Source of the DNA: Arthonia radiata
Taxonomy: Eukaryota > Ascomycota > Arthoniomycetes > Arthoniales > Arthoniaceae
NCBI GenBank assembly: GCA_002989075.1
Contig: PSQN01000005.1
Location: forward strand, 992,001 to 1,056,000
DNA length: 64,000 nt
Direction: 5' to 3'
The translations under genes were made by a program, and so were the position numbers. This document shows, piece by piece, positions 15,301 to 28,600 of the stretch; position 1 is the stretch's first letter, and each line of letters starts with the position of its first letter. Under the pieces are notes generated by a model. The model was not told where the DNA came from and searched no databases. It was given only the letters and a program-made list of their open reading frames with translations.

Positions 15301-16596
15301 CTCGCTTCCGACAATGAGTGAGAGGATGATAGTCGTCACCCATTTGGTGTAGAAAATCATTCGTTGTGCCTTCGTAAGCGTCCATTCCCACTTGAGGCAT
15401 TCCCAAATCTGAACAGGATATAGTAAATTGTATTGTGAGGTGGGCAGAAGAGCTGATTCTTGACTTGACTGTTTTGATGCAGCCAAAGCATGCTGCAGTG
15501 CATGATACTGAGGTGATCTTCGAAATGCTTCAGCGAGATCAGATGCTGTTCGAATGGCGCTTGCCGCAGTTCCAGATTGAGCTTTGCGTTGCTCAATGTC
15601 CGTCACTGTAGTCAAGAATTCTGACGTCGTTTGGCCCTGTTGGTAAACGAAGCCTAGGTCTTCAAAGTAAGGCCTTGCGGTGTCAATAGAGCCATAAAAA
15701 ACTTCGTGCCCGTCTTGGAGAAGGAGTACCTTATCGAATGTGCCGTAGATACTTTCCCCAGCTTGGTACAGTGTTGCCATGGTTGTCTTCTGACCAATGT
15801 CAGTGAGCGCACGGAGCGCTTTGACGAAATCCAGAGCTGTAGAAGAGTCCAGCCCACGAGTCGAGTTGTCGAAACTTTGCAACGAAGAGCCTGCGGCGAG
15901 AACCTCTGCGATGGAGACTCGCTTGCGCTCGCCGCCAGAAACTCCGGGCACAAACTGTCCGCCGACTATAGTATCAAGCGTTGATTCGAACCCGCACATT
16001 CGCGCGATTGTGACAATCAAGTCACTTATTGGCATGCTCTTCCGGTCTTTGGTCGGCAAGCTCATGCGTAGGGCAAAATCAATCGTTTGACGAACGGTCA
16101 TGACGGGGATGTGCTTGTCCTCTTCGGTAAGATCTATCGTCTCTCGGCGGTGGTTTTTCCTGAAGTCTTCGGCGGACTTGTTGGCAAACCGGAGATCTCC
16201 AGAGACAGCTAACTCGCTCTTGTTGGCCGCCGCCCGCAAGAATGTGGATCACCCACTGCCGGGTCGACCGAGGACCAGCAGCATCTCGCCTGGTTCGACA
16301 AGGCCAGATACTTTGCGAAGAATTTGCCGCTGGGACTCGCCGTTGCCGACGGGTGAAGAGGAAGCGAGACGTGCCTTGAGCCAGTTGAATTGATCGATGC
16401 CAAACGTTGACAAAATGGCCATTGGTAAAGTCTTGGTCATGACCGGACCGCTCGAGGCCACTGACACGCTGAGCTCATCAAAGAGCAGCGGCACGTGTTT
16501 CGCACTGGTACCATCGGTGTCATTTTGTTGAAGTAGGAGCTGCTTCACCAGGTCCTGACTTTGAGTCACGTTGACAGAAGCTTCTTTGTCGCCCAT
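12352..16596 (-). pseudogene. PDR-type ABC transporter (ABCG), interrupted by in-frame stops
   Basis: A full-length fungal pleiotropic-drug-resistance exporter, arranged NBD1-TMD1-NBD2-TMD2, which would pump a small molecule through the plasma membrane. The start is ATG at 16596. NBD1 shows GRPGSG (Walker A), the signature VSGGERKRVS and the PDR box DNSTRGLDSST. NBD2 shows GASGAGKTT, LGVEQKKRVT and ADEPTSGLDSQ. Two introns fit: 12960-13017 and 12742-12815. Without interruptions the frame gives about 1,370 residues, near the usual 1,400-1,500. Four in-frame stops break it: TGA 16249-16251 (inside Walker A, where PDR proteins have Cys), TAA 14953-14955, TAG 14371-14373, and TGA 12460-12462 just before the last membrane helix. 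The TAA (from CAA) and TAG (from TGG) fit CpA-to-TpA RIP changes. The Walker A stop does not. It is the likely exporter of the neighbouring cluster, now dead unless the assembly is wrong. Confidence 0.85.
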
Positions 16597-17083
16597 GGTA
16601 AGTACAAACTGTCGCGCGTCCCGAGAAGATCTAAAAACTTAGACCAAACAACACCATGTTCTTGCGGCAGATGAAAGCTTCACTCTGCCACGCACTGGCC
16701 AAGGAACGTTTGGGGATGAGAGAAAGGAGCTCAAGCGATGAATGCCGCCTTACCAGGCTTCCCTTGCACATGCTTGATAAGCCACAGTTCTTCTGTCAGG
16801 ACTCTGTCAGCAGGGCCACCTCCTCTGAGGACGTCGTGGTCCGAGATGACCATGCACCTCCGACGCGCAGTCTGAGTGAGCACGCTGACAGATGCGGCCA
16901 TGCTGCCCGGCACGGCTGGCGTAACCGCTCTGTTGCTGATCAACTCGCAAGACAGGCCTTCACACTACGCAGTACCGGTGAGTCCGCAGTCGAGGAGACA
17001 TGAAAGTGATACTGGTAAAGCTGAGGAATGGGGGCGTGCTTTTGCAGCAAAGCCTTATGAGACGAAACTAGTCTCTCTGTATG
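16597..17083. promoter_or_regulatory. Upstream region of the transporter, cut short by a transposon
   Basis: Only about 490 bp of normal-composition DNA lies between the transporter ATG (16596) and the transposon end at 17091. This should hold the transporter's promoter. Open frames here on the plus strand show no domain and are treated as chance. Before the insertion this stretch would have abutted the sequence now at 29,236, that is, the 3' side of the oxygenase gene. Confidence 0.4.
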
Positions 17084-17090
17084 GGCGCCC
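17084..17090. repeat. Target site duplication, left copy (GGCGCCC)
   Basis: GGCGCCC lies directly outside the left inverted repeat and recurs directly outside the right one at 29229-29235. Because GGCGCC is palindromic, the exact edge is uncertain by a base or two. A 7-bp duplication is the best reading; eight bases would not match. Confidence 0.6.
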
Positions 17091-17187
17091 ACAACTACCG
17101 ACTGGTTATAACCCCGACTAATCCCGCGTCCGCCTTTTAGCCTATAGCACCACTAAAACTTAGATATACTAACTACATATACAATAA
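17091..17187 (+). repeat. Left terminal inverted repeat
   Basis: A 97-bp inverted match to 29132-29228. The outer 60 bases are GC-rich and nearly identical between ends. The inner part of this copy carries T or A where the right copy has C or G, so the left end has taken more RIP-type change. Confidence 0.85.
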
Positions 17188-18595
17188 AATAGTATTAGTT
17201 AAGTTGCTCTTATATTTAAAATTATATATAATATTAATAAAGCCTAGCTTTAGTAGTAAAATATTATTAGTACTAGTAAAAATATAAAAGATGTTTTTAA
17301 TTACTAGTAAGCTAGATATTAGTACTACTATTATGTAGAGAAACTTCTTTAGTACTTTTAAAGCTAGACTTCTAACTTAAAATAGTTATATATATTTATA
17401 TATATTAAACTACTTTATTTAGTAAAAAGAAAAAAAAAGAAAGGATAGAAGTATATCAATAATATATTTTTTACTTAAGCTAACTTAAGCTTTAAAAGTT
17501 AGCTTAAATAGTAGTAATTTGTTATAAAGTAAGTTTAGCTTTATTTTTGAAATATTTTTAATACTATAATAATAATATTTAGTAGATTTTAATAAGTTTT
17601 TGTAGTTAGTATAGATTGAAAGTTATTAGTAATAATTTTTATTCTCATAAACTTTTATTTTTTCTTATTTTTTTATAAGTAGCTTTTATATTATACTTAA
17701 AGCTTAAAAAGATAATAGTAGCTATTAAGCTTATTAAAGAGAAAAAAATTATACTATTTTTACTATTAAAAAAGTATAGTAATATATAATATTAATTTTC
17801 TACTTAATATATTTAAATCTATTATATTTATATAAAGATAGTATTTTAATATATATATAAAAGAAGAGTAAGTTTTAATAAGCTTAGTAATATTATTTTT
17901 ATAAGAAATAAGCTTAACAGTAAATTTAATAAGTATCTTACTAATATTAGTATATATTTTTATTTACTACTCTCTTCTTTTTAAGCTTATTTAGATTACT
18001 AATTCTAATTATTCTATTCTTTAAGTATAAAATACTTGTATTAGTATAATATTACTAGTATAGTTCTTTTTTTACTATAACAATAAAATTATAAAAGTAA
18101 CTATACTATAGAACTTATAAGATACTACTATATCTCTAGAGTATAATTTTTATAAAGAAAAATAATAAAAAAAACTAATCTTTAAAAGATAATTAGTATA
18201 GTAAAATTATATAATTTTTTAACTAAAGAATATAAAAAAAAATTTAACTTTTTAAATACTTAAGTATACTATAGTTTTTATAGCTTCTTTACTTATAGCT
18301 TTTTTAGCTTTACTACTTTTAGCTTTACTTTTAGTATATATAAAACTACTATATTTTTTTAGCTATAAAGCTAATAATAGTATTAATAACTTATTTAGTA
18401 TATTAAGTAGCTTATTATTATTACTATTATCTTTACTATTACTTAGTAATCTTGTTTTAAGTCTTAAGATTCTTTTTTATATCTTTAGCTATACTAGCTT
18501 TATTTTCATTCTTTAATCTATAACTAGTCTTTTAAACTATAGCAGCTCTTTTTAAAGATAAAAATATATAAGAAAATAAGATTTTTATAAGTAGC
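17188..18595. repeat. RIP-degraded interior of the DNA transposon, left part
   Basis: AT-rich, CA/TG-poor sequence between the left inverted repeat and the nested chromovirus, rich in short A and T runs. No open frame or domain is recognisable. It continues at 25,693 after the nested element. Confidence 0.6.
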
Positions 18596-18600
18596 GTTAG

Positions 18601-19067
18601 TATTACGAGTCCGCCTTGTCTAAACCCAAACAGGAAACATACGAGGCCAGACTAAGCTTCAAATTAGGACGCACTAATTAAAGAAAGACATCGAAAATAT
18701 AGCTAATCTGTACGTTTACTACAACTATAAGACGTTAAAGACGTCTAGAATAGATATAGGGCTATACGTCTACTACGTCTCTCTAGCGGGACGTACTAAT
18801 ATACCTTAGACTATATAGCTAGACTAATAACCGACCTTAGAATAGACTTTAGTTTATTAACTTAATATCTAAATATAAGTTTCTTAACTATATTTAGGTA
18901 ACGTACTTTACCTTCTATCTATTCTAGTTAAGCCCCTCTTACCTTCTATAATCTATCTCGCCTCTCCTATCTTTTAGTCTTTAGTATATAGGATACCTAC
19001 TACTAAGGTTAATAAGTATACAAGATAAGTAAGCCTTAGTTTGGTTCTCCTAGCGACTAGCATTATA
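18601..19067 (+). repeat. 5' LTR of chromovirus 2
   Basis: A 467-bp direct repeat of 25221-25687. The canonical 5' TG is preserved only in the other copy. Both copies end in TTATA where a CA end is expected. GTTAG precedes it. Confidence 0.88.
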
Positions 19068-22000
19068 CTTTAATAGACTTGCTATAAAAGTAGAGAAAGT
19101 AGATTAGTTATATTTACTACTTTAGTACCGAATAGCCGTAACGCTACAGACAGATTAGCTAATAGAATAGCTAGTATAAGTAAGATATTAGATATTAATA
19201 CTAAGATAAGAAAAAGCTTCTTAAATAAATATTTTAAAGTTACTTTATTCTTAATACGCCTAGCCGTGTACTTTAGAACTTATAAAGACTAGTTCCTGAA
19301 CAACACTACTATAGTTCTATTCGCTACCTCTTATATAGATAGAGATACCTATAAGTAGGTCGAGTATTACCTTAACAATTTCTTATTTACTCTAATAAAG
19401 AATAGGCGCAAGGATACCGACAAGTTCTTCGCTAGCTTCGCCTTCTTTTAGAAAAAGCTTTATAAAATCTTTAGATAAACTAACGCTAAACGTATCTCTA
19501 CTAAGAAGCTTTAGAACCTTAAGTAAATAGGACCAATAAGCAGATACGCCGCCGAATTTATACAGTATACTAATTAAACAGAATAGAATAAGAAACCCCT
19601 TACTAAGACCTTTTACGAAGGACTTAAGAATTATATTAAGAAAATAATCTATATTTGTAGAGAAAAGTTTAATAATCTCGATAGCTTTATATAACAAGTA
19701 AAGGAGATTAACGACAACTACTTCGAAAGATAAATAGAAAAGAAGAGTAACCCTACTAATAGGTTCTATAGAATAAAGAATCGAGCAAACTTACGATAAG
19801 ACCGAGGCGATCTAATAGAGTTAAATTTTATAAAGCCTTAAGGAAAACTAAATAATTAAGAAAGAGAACATAGAATAAAGAATAAGCTATACTTGTATTA
19901 CGGAAAGCTAGAGTATTAAGTTAAAGAATACTATTCTAAGAAATAATAGTTTAATAGTACTAGTAGAAACAGATACAACAATCGATCTTAGAAATTCTAT
20001 TTCCTACGACAATAATTTAATATAACTACTTAGATATCGGCGAACAAGAACTAGAACAAAGTAAAAAATCTACTAGTAACTTTTATAGATCGTTAGGACT
20101 TATACCTAGAGATTAGCTAAGATTGTTACTACTCTACCGAACCTACTAAGAAAGAAAAAGAGAATTCTAACTTATTTAAGTTATATACAAACTAGAATAT
20201 AGATAATAAGTTATAGAAGAAAATAAAGAAACAACAAATAAAATAGGATTAATAATATCTATAGAACTAAAACAATATTAACCGCACTATTCTAAGGTAT
20301 TAGATATAGAGTACTATTATACTATACAAAACACTATCCTAGACTGTATACTACAACAATAATTATATAACCTATAAATCTAATAAAATAGAATTAGAAT
20401 AGTAGCTAAAGAAACTAATATCTCTGAAACAAGATTCGATATAAGAACTAGGCTTTACCTAAAAACGATCTAGGTTATCTTATTTAGAAACCTAAAGGGA
20501 ATCTAAGGAAGAATAGACTATAGAAGCTAAGTAAGATAGTAGCTATAATACGTTATAGATAAGATAACGACTTAAAGACAAAAATATAGATTCTAATAGT
20601 ACAGAATCCTCTCTTAAGGACAATACTAACTAGAAAGAGCAAACTCTAATTTATTGGGAAGGAATAATATAGAGACTTTATTAGTTAGCCTTTTATAAAG
20701 GAAAGTTAAGCGCTAATAGAGATATTAATAATATTCTAGGATATATTTACTTACGCCTACGACAACTAGTAGACTACCTTATTAAGGATCTAGAATTACG
20801 TAGTTAGTACTAGTATCTTTAACTAACAATATACAACCTATAGATACAATAGGTTTTAACTAGCGATAGTTGTATAATTAAAGTAGGGATTGTAAACAAC
20901 AGACTAGACATTATAATAAAAGTAGTACTAGAACACTTTATATAGGAATTCTTATAGCAAATTAACCGACAATAGATTTCAGTACCTAAAATACTCTAGA
21001 ACGTATATAATTAATAGGAAAAAGACTAGGCTAACTACTATAAGGGTAGTAGTACCGGCCCGTCTAACAGTTAAACCCTCTAAGAGTCTAGCTCTATATA
21101 AGCTCGGCTTCCTATAAAATATATCTATATACTCGGGCAATAATAAACTATAGAAACATTAAAATAATAATTAGTTTAGGCGCAATAGGCAACTTTATCT
21201 CGATACGCTATATTAAAGAGTACTAAATACAAACATAAAAGAAGAAATTACTCTATATACTGTCTAAATTTTAAGGGGTAGAGGAAAGAGTTAACTACGA
21301 GACTTTACTAATAGATATAATAATTAGAGACTATTAGGAAGAAATTACTTATAATATTATAAATATTAACTAGTACTATGCTGTACTAGGTATACCTTAG
21401 TTATAACAATATAACTTAGAAGTAGATTAAAGAACTAAGAAACTCCTCTTTACTAGGTATAAGTACTCTAAATAAGAGTCGTTCTATAGAATAGATACCC
21501 TATAAGCTATCTTTAGTAGTAAGAATAAGGAGTATAATAAAGAACTTACGCGGGTTAGTACTACTATACTCTAATACTTAGATATCCTATAAGAGGAGTC
21601 TAACGCAGTATCTTGTCTATAGCTAGCTACACGCAAGTATAAATAAGAGACAACTATACACCAATGATTCTATATAACAACAAGTATTTAGTTAATTACT
21701 AAGATACCTAAGAAATACAATTAATTCCAATATCTATTTAAGGAAGCTAAGCTAGACTTAGCTCTTCTAGAATACAAACCGTAGGATTATACAATACCTT
21801 TATAAGAAGGTAAAACGCTAATATTTGGTCTAATATACTTCCTATTAGAAGTAGAAAATTAAGCGCTCTACGACTATCTCGACAAAAACCTTAGGAAAAG
21901 ATTTATCTAGAAATTAACATTACTAGCTAGATACCCGATACTCTTTATACTAAAGAAGAATAGTAAACTACAGCTTTACGTAGACTATAGGCAATTAAAC

Positions 22001-25000
22001 AGAGTAACTATTAAAAACCGATACCCGCTGCTATACATTAACGAAATTATAAACCAACTATATAACGCATAGTAGTTTACTAAGTTTAACCTATAAGGAG
22101 CTTATAACCTAATCTATATAAAGAAAGATAAAGAATAGAAAACAGCCTTCCGTACTAGATACAGACTTTTTAAGTATTGCGTTATACCCTTCGAACTAAT
22201 AAACGTACTAGTATTATTTTAGAAACTAATTAATAATACACTTAGCGATTACCTAGATATATTTATAACTGCTTACCTAGACAATATTCTAGTATGTAGC
22301 TATATACTAAAAGAATATAAAAAACATATTAAGAAGGTATTAGAAAGATTAGCGCGTACCGATTTACAAATTAACATTAAGAAAACTAAGTTTTACTAAC
22401 AATCTGTTAAATTTCTTAGATTTATAATTACCGAGCACGGTCTCTAAATAGAAGATTCGAAGATCTAATCTGTCCTAACCTAGCCTATACTAAAGAATAT
22501 AAAACAATTACAATAGTTTCTTAGTTTTACTAACTACTATAGGCAGTAGATATCTAACTTTAGCCAAATTATAGCACTACTATCTCAATAGACGAAACAA
22601 TTGATAGGATTCTTCTAGACGCAAAAAGAACAATTAGTATTTAAAGAGCTTAAGAAAGCTTTTAAGATTGGGCCTATACTAGCAATATTTAACTCTAACC
22701 TACCAATTATTATAGAAATAGACGCGTTAGACTATATAATTAGAGTATATATAAGTTAAAACAATAAAGTAAGAAAGCTTAGATCAGTAGCTTTCTACTT
22801 AAAGAAAATATTACCTATAGAACAGAACTATAATATTTACAATAAAGAGCTCTTAGCTATTATAGCAGCATTCGAGATATAGCGAGCTTACCTAGAAGAA
22901 GCAAACTATACAATTATAGTGTATACAGACTATAAGAACTTAACTTACTTTATAACGATAAAGAAACTTAACTGCAGATAAGTTAGATAGTTAGAAACTA
23001 TAGCTCTATACAACTTTATTATTACCTATAAAAAGGGTTCTAAGAATAATAGAGCCGATACTCTAAGCCAACGTCTAGACTACCTTAGTAATAAGGAATA
23101 CATTAAATACGCAATATTCTAAGAACACAATAACAAGATTAGATATAATTAATTAGCTATAATAACTAAGTTTGTTATTAAACTAGACAGCTAAATCCTA
23201 GATATCCTAAACGACCCTAAAATCTACTAGAAAAACGAGAAACGATACCTAAGATTAACTAAGAATAGTAAGGGCTATTATAAATTTTAAGGTAAGATCT
23301 ATGTTCTAAGAAATCTAATCCGACATATTATTAGTAACTTCTACAATAACTCTACAAAAGAACACAAAGGTATCGACAATACTATAGAAAAGATTACGAG
23401 AACCTATTATATCTCGAGAATCTAACACTACGTTAAGAATTATATCTAAGAATACGACGTATACGTAAGAACTAAGTACCCGAGGTATTTACTATATAGT
23501 AAACTACAACTACTAGAGATACCCGAGAGGCTATAGTATATAGTCTTACTAGACTTTATTACTAAGCTACTAATTTCCGAGGATCTACTAATAGAAGTAG
23601 CTTATAACGCTATTCTAGTTATATACGACAAACTAATAAAGTACGCGTACTTTGTACCTTATAAAGAAGCTAGTAATTTAGAATAATTAGCGTATATATT
23701 CCTTTAGATTATTTTAGCTAACTATAGTTAACTACAGAGAATTGTCTCGAATAGAGACTAAAAATTTGTCTTACGATTTTAAACATCTCTAATATAATAA
23801 CTAGAGACAAAATAGAAAATATTAACGTTATTTTACCCGTAAACAGACAGACAAACAGAACAAACAAACTAAACACTAAAATAGTATCTCTGAGTATATA
23901 TTAACTATTAGTAAAACGACTAGGTATAACTACTACTAGTAGCGCAAGCCGCATATAATAATACAAGAAACAATACAACTAAGATAACCCCGTTCTATAC
24001 CTTATACGGCTACTACCCTCTTTAAGGTAGATAACTATAGAACACTATAGAAAACGACACTGCTATACGAATAGCAATAAATATAAAGACCCTATACGAG
24101 CAGTTAAAAGCTAACAGCGAGTGCGAGTTTATTACTAAACAAACTAGAAAGTAGTATAATAAGTTAAGAACTACCCTAGATACAAGCATAAAAGAAGGGA
24201 GAAGAGCTTACTTACTTATAAGAAACTTAAAAACTATTAGACTAAGTAAGAAACTCGACTATACTAAGACGAAACCGTTTAAAATCTTACAGCAATTAGA
24301 ATCTATAACGTTTAAACTAGAACTCTTAAAGATAATAATAATATATCCTATATTCTATATAACGCTATTAGAACTAGCCTACTCTTAAGAAGTAGAACGA
24401 TCTAACCTAAAAATTCTATACGAGAATTAAGAACCTAAATATAAGGTAGAAGTAATACGAGCACACCGACGATATAGAGGCAAGGACCAATACCTTATAA
24501 AATAGAAAGGATACTTTAAATACAAAAACTAGTAGAAACTAGTTAAACATTTAACCTACTGCTAGGACCTTCTATAGTACTACCGGAAGCACCGCTACTA
24601 GCTAAGTACGATATAACTATATACTACTCTAAGTTAAGACTACCCTAATTTAACCTAGTATTAACAAATTTTAGACCAGCCGAGATACTAAAATAAGACT
24701 CTAACGCCGCTCGCTCCTCCTCCTTAAACTGTTCGTTATAACGAATACGGGCAGCTAGTTTACGCTCTAACTAAGCAATACATTCCTTTTATATAAAAAG
24801 AGCCTTTTTAAGCTCCTTCTTTCGCCTCCTCTCTTCCTAAATAAGCGCCAACAAACGATCCCTTAGAATACCATTAAAATTTATTTAAAACTAAAACGAG
24901 TACGTACAGAAACGTATACTTAGCCTCTAAAGTAATAAGACTATACCGCCGACCTAGCTAAGTACAACGACTATAGGTAGTTTAACTAAGAATAACTTTA

Positions 25001-25220
25001 TAGAACTTCCCGACCTAAACGCAGGAGGGACAAGCGGATATTATTAATAAGCCGATAGCTTCGATAGTAGCTATATAACGTATACAATTAGCTTAACAAT
25101 TAGTAGTCCGAGGTATAATAACTTACAGAATAAATAGAGAAAACAGCGATATTACTAAGTTTTATAGTTTAGTAAAGATATAGTCGATCGAGAACAATTC
25201 GACTTAAAGAGAGGACCTTG

Positions 25221-25687
25221 TGTTACGAGTCTACCTTATCTAAACCTAAACAGAAAATATATAAGGCTAGACTAAGCTCTAAATTAGAATGCACTAATTA
25301 AAGGAAGACGTTAAAGATATAGCTAATCTATACGTTTACTATAACTATAAGACATTAAAGACGTTTAAAATAGATATAGAGCTATACGTCTACTACGTCC
25401 CCCTAGCGGGATGTACTAATATACCTTAGACTATATAACTAGACTAATAACCGACCTTAGGATAGACTTTAGTCTATTAACTTAATATCTAAATATAAGT
25501 TTCTTAACTATATTTAGATAACGTACTTTACCTTCTATCTATTTTAGTTAAGCTCTTCTTACCTTCTATAATCTATTTTACCTCTCCTACCTTTTAGTCT
25601 TTAGTACACAGGATACCTACTACTAAGGTCAATAAGCATACAAGATAAGTAAGCCTTAGTTCGGTTCTTCCAGCGACCGGCGTTATA
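25221..25687 (+). repeat. 3' LTR of chromovirus 2
   Basis: A 467-bp direct repeat of 18601-19067, starting TGTTACGAG. A purine-rich run just upstream (about 25,206-25,216) is a plausible polypurine tract. GTTAG follows at 25688-25692. Confidence 0.88.
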
Positions 25688-25692
25688 GTTAG

Positions 25693-28600
25693 ACTATTTT
25701 ATATTAATATTATAATTAATATTACTACTAATTTATATAGTATAGCTAAATAGCTTCTCTTTACTAAATATAATAATATAAAACTAAATATAAGCTTTAA
25801 TAAGAGTACTTTTATTAATATTCTTTATATACTTACTAACTATTTATTTAAATTTAAAATAGCTCTTATAGTTAGAGCTATTAAAATTCTTTATATACTT
25901 ATTCTAATTACTTTTTAAGTAGTATTCTTCAACTTTAGCTAATTTAGAAGACTATACTAGCTTTATAGCTAAATTTAATATAAACTTAACTAGTACTAAT
26001 ATAGTTTATTAACTTAATTACTTTTAAAGTATACTCTTAAGCTCTAAAATAATAATATCTACTAAAATAGCTAGTACTAAGAATACCTCTTATATTCAAC
26101 TAAAGTAAAAGTAACTTTATATAATAGTACTATAAAAAATATATAGATTACTAAAATAAGAGTTATTTTAATAAGCTATAGTTAAGTATATATAAGCTTA
26201 ACTACTAATAAAATATTTATAAAAGTACTATATATATAAAAGTTAATTATATTTTCTATTTCTTTTTTCTTCTTTATTATATAGAAATAAAGAATAGTAA
26301 AGTTTTAGTTTAAAGCTACTAGTATAGTTGAATTCTTTTATATATATTATTAAAGTTTATTAGCCTTACTATTAGCGCGCTTACTAAAATTATTAGTATA
26401 AAACTAAAGCTAACTCTTTTAGATATAATATAATAATAGTTAATATAATAATAACTATAGCTTAAGTAAAATTAAAGTTTAGTATACAGCTAAGCTACTT
26501 TACTATATATTGCTAGTAGTACTATTATTAATAGATTATTACTATTATACCGCTCTAAATACTAAATTTATTATTATTTTAATAAAGTAGTTTAGTAAGA
26601 TTACCGCTATTCTCTTATATAAGCTATATTATAGATTTTCTTTATATAGCTAAATACTATATTATTAAAGTATACTATCTTATAAGACCTATAAATAGCG
26701 TTAGTACTACTAAGTAGTAGTATATATCTATTTTATTCTAATATCTAAATTAATTCTATTATATACCAAAAAGCCTTTAATATATACTAAATTATTTAGC
26801 TTCTTCTTTGTATCTATTTTACTATTACTACCTTATAAATTATTCTTACTAATTATATTCTAAAGCTTATTCTAGTAATTTCTAACTAGCTAAAGAATTA
26901 GCTCTACTAAATACTATTTATTCTAATAAGATAGTACTATAGTTTCTTTAAGATTAATACTAGTATTAAAATATACTTATAAATTCTTATATAGCTTAAG
27001 ATAAGTCTATTAGTATATATAGTAGCTAAAGTTAAATACTATTTTCTTTTTTAGCCGCTTAAAATAGTTAATATTAATAAAAAGCTTTTAGAACTTTATA
27101 TATATTACTAAAGATAAGTATTTATTTTTATTATAGTTTAAAATACTATATAAAAAGCTATTAAGTATTATAAATTAAATATTAACTGTAAAGTTCTTTA
27201 TACTAGATAGTAGCTATAAGTAGTTCTTAATTAGCTATTCTAAACGTATATAAAATTAATTCTTTCAAGCTCAAATTAGCTTTATTTATAGTTAGTAATA
27301 AAAATATTAATAGTATTATAAATAATTAGTATATAAATTATTTTAAGTATAATTCTATTTACTTTCCTAGCTTTAGTAAACTTACTATTATTCTTATAAA
27401 ATTAGAATAAGTTAGTAAGAATATATAGTTATTTTTATCTAAGAAGACGCTACTATATCTCAATTTTCTAGTTCTTCTTACTTATACTATAGAAGTAGTA
27501 AAATTTTAATAAGCAGCTATAAGTCTCTACTTAAATTATTCTATAATAGAGAACAGCTAATTATATAGAGTTCTCTATAGAAGAGAATAGAAGTTAGTAT
27601 CTAGCTTCTATTCTACTTCTGTTCAAGAAGAAGTAAGAGTAGAAGTTATTAACTTAATAGAAGAAAGATTATCTTAATTCTCTTCTACTTCTATTCTACT
27701 TCTACTCCTATTCTTAGTATTCTACTAGAGTAAGAGTAGAATAGAAGTTATATTTTCTAGTAGAGAATTATTATATTAGAGGTTTAAGACTAAGAACTCT
27801 ATTAAAAATTTATTAATTCGGGGTTTTAAGCCTAAATGTATATATTTAAGAGCACTTAGAGGTCAAAAACCCTAAAAAAAACCTAAAAATTAGACAATTA
27901 AGATAAGTCTTTTTCTTATTATCTCTTATCCTTTTTATATAGAAGTACTAAGAATAGAATAGAAGTTAGTATTTTAACTTCTATTCTTCTTCTACTTCTA
28001 ATAGAAGTTCTAATAATTAGCCTCTCTTCTACTTCTACTTCTATTCTACTTCTACTTCTAATAAAATTACTATCTTCTGTAGAGAGCGCTATAATTATAT
28101 CTCTATACTATAGTTAGTATAGATAATTAATAGCAAGTATCTAAGACTTAAAAGTATCTTAATATATTATTTAAGTGTAGAGTACTATATATATATTGAG
28201 ATACTAATAAAGTAAAAGAGAATAAAGTATATATAGATATTAATTTTAGTATAAACTTAAAAGCTAAACTTTTCAAGCTCTTAAGTATAATTAGTATAAT
28301 AAGAATAAGAAGGTTAGCTACTAAACTAGAATATATAGTAAGTAATATCTTTAGAATTAATTCTTTATAATATAAGAAAAATCTAAGTCTTTATAAGATA
28401 GTACTTCTTTTTATAGAGATAATAATAGATAGACTAATAGCTATAGTTTATTATATTACTATTATTAAAAATTTTCTATATATTAGTAATATAGTACTTA
28501 AAATTAGTAATATACCTCTTAAATAAGTAGTAAAGTTTAATATACATAATTCTATATCTTTTTAAACTTACTAGAGTATTTATTTTAAGCTAATCTAATA

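Larger units (their letters stand above)
18601..25687 (+). mobile_element. Ty3/Gypsy chromovirus 2, full-length, RIP-degraded fossil
   Basis: An LTR retrotransposon of 7,087 bp on the plus strand with two 467-bp LTRs and the 5-bp target duplication GTTAG (18596-18600 and 25688-25692). Remnants occur in chromovirus order: gag (about 19.1-20.0 kb, with a CCHC zinc knuckle near 19.90 kb), aspartic protease (about 21.15-21.5 kb), reverse transcriptase (about 21.9-22.4 kb), RNase H (about 22.65-23.1 kb), integrase with zinc-binding and catalytic parts (about 23.3-24.1 kb) and a chromodomain (about 24.44-24.60 kb). It is broken by many tens of changes, overwhelmingly transitions. The two LTRs differ at roughly one position in ten, almost all transitions, so RIP rather than age dominates. 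It sits inside the DNA transposon and is therefore the younger of the two insertions. Confidence 0.9.

Noticed and set aside
16656-17121. Plus-strand open frames upstream of the transporter
   Set aside because: They have no recognisable domain and conflict with each other; one runs across the edge of the transposon, so it cannot be an original gene.
19392-19697. A 101-codon open frame on the minus strand
   Set aside because: It lies antisense to the gag remnant of the chromovirus, in RIP-altered DNA, has no domain and is a by-product of base composition.
27480-28100. CRISPR-like or tandem repeat array
   Set aside because: The repeats are irregular, of low complexity and in both orientations, with no fixed unit or spacer; the organism is a eukaryote.
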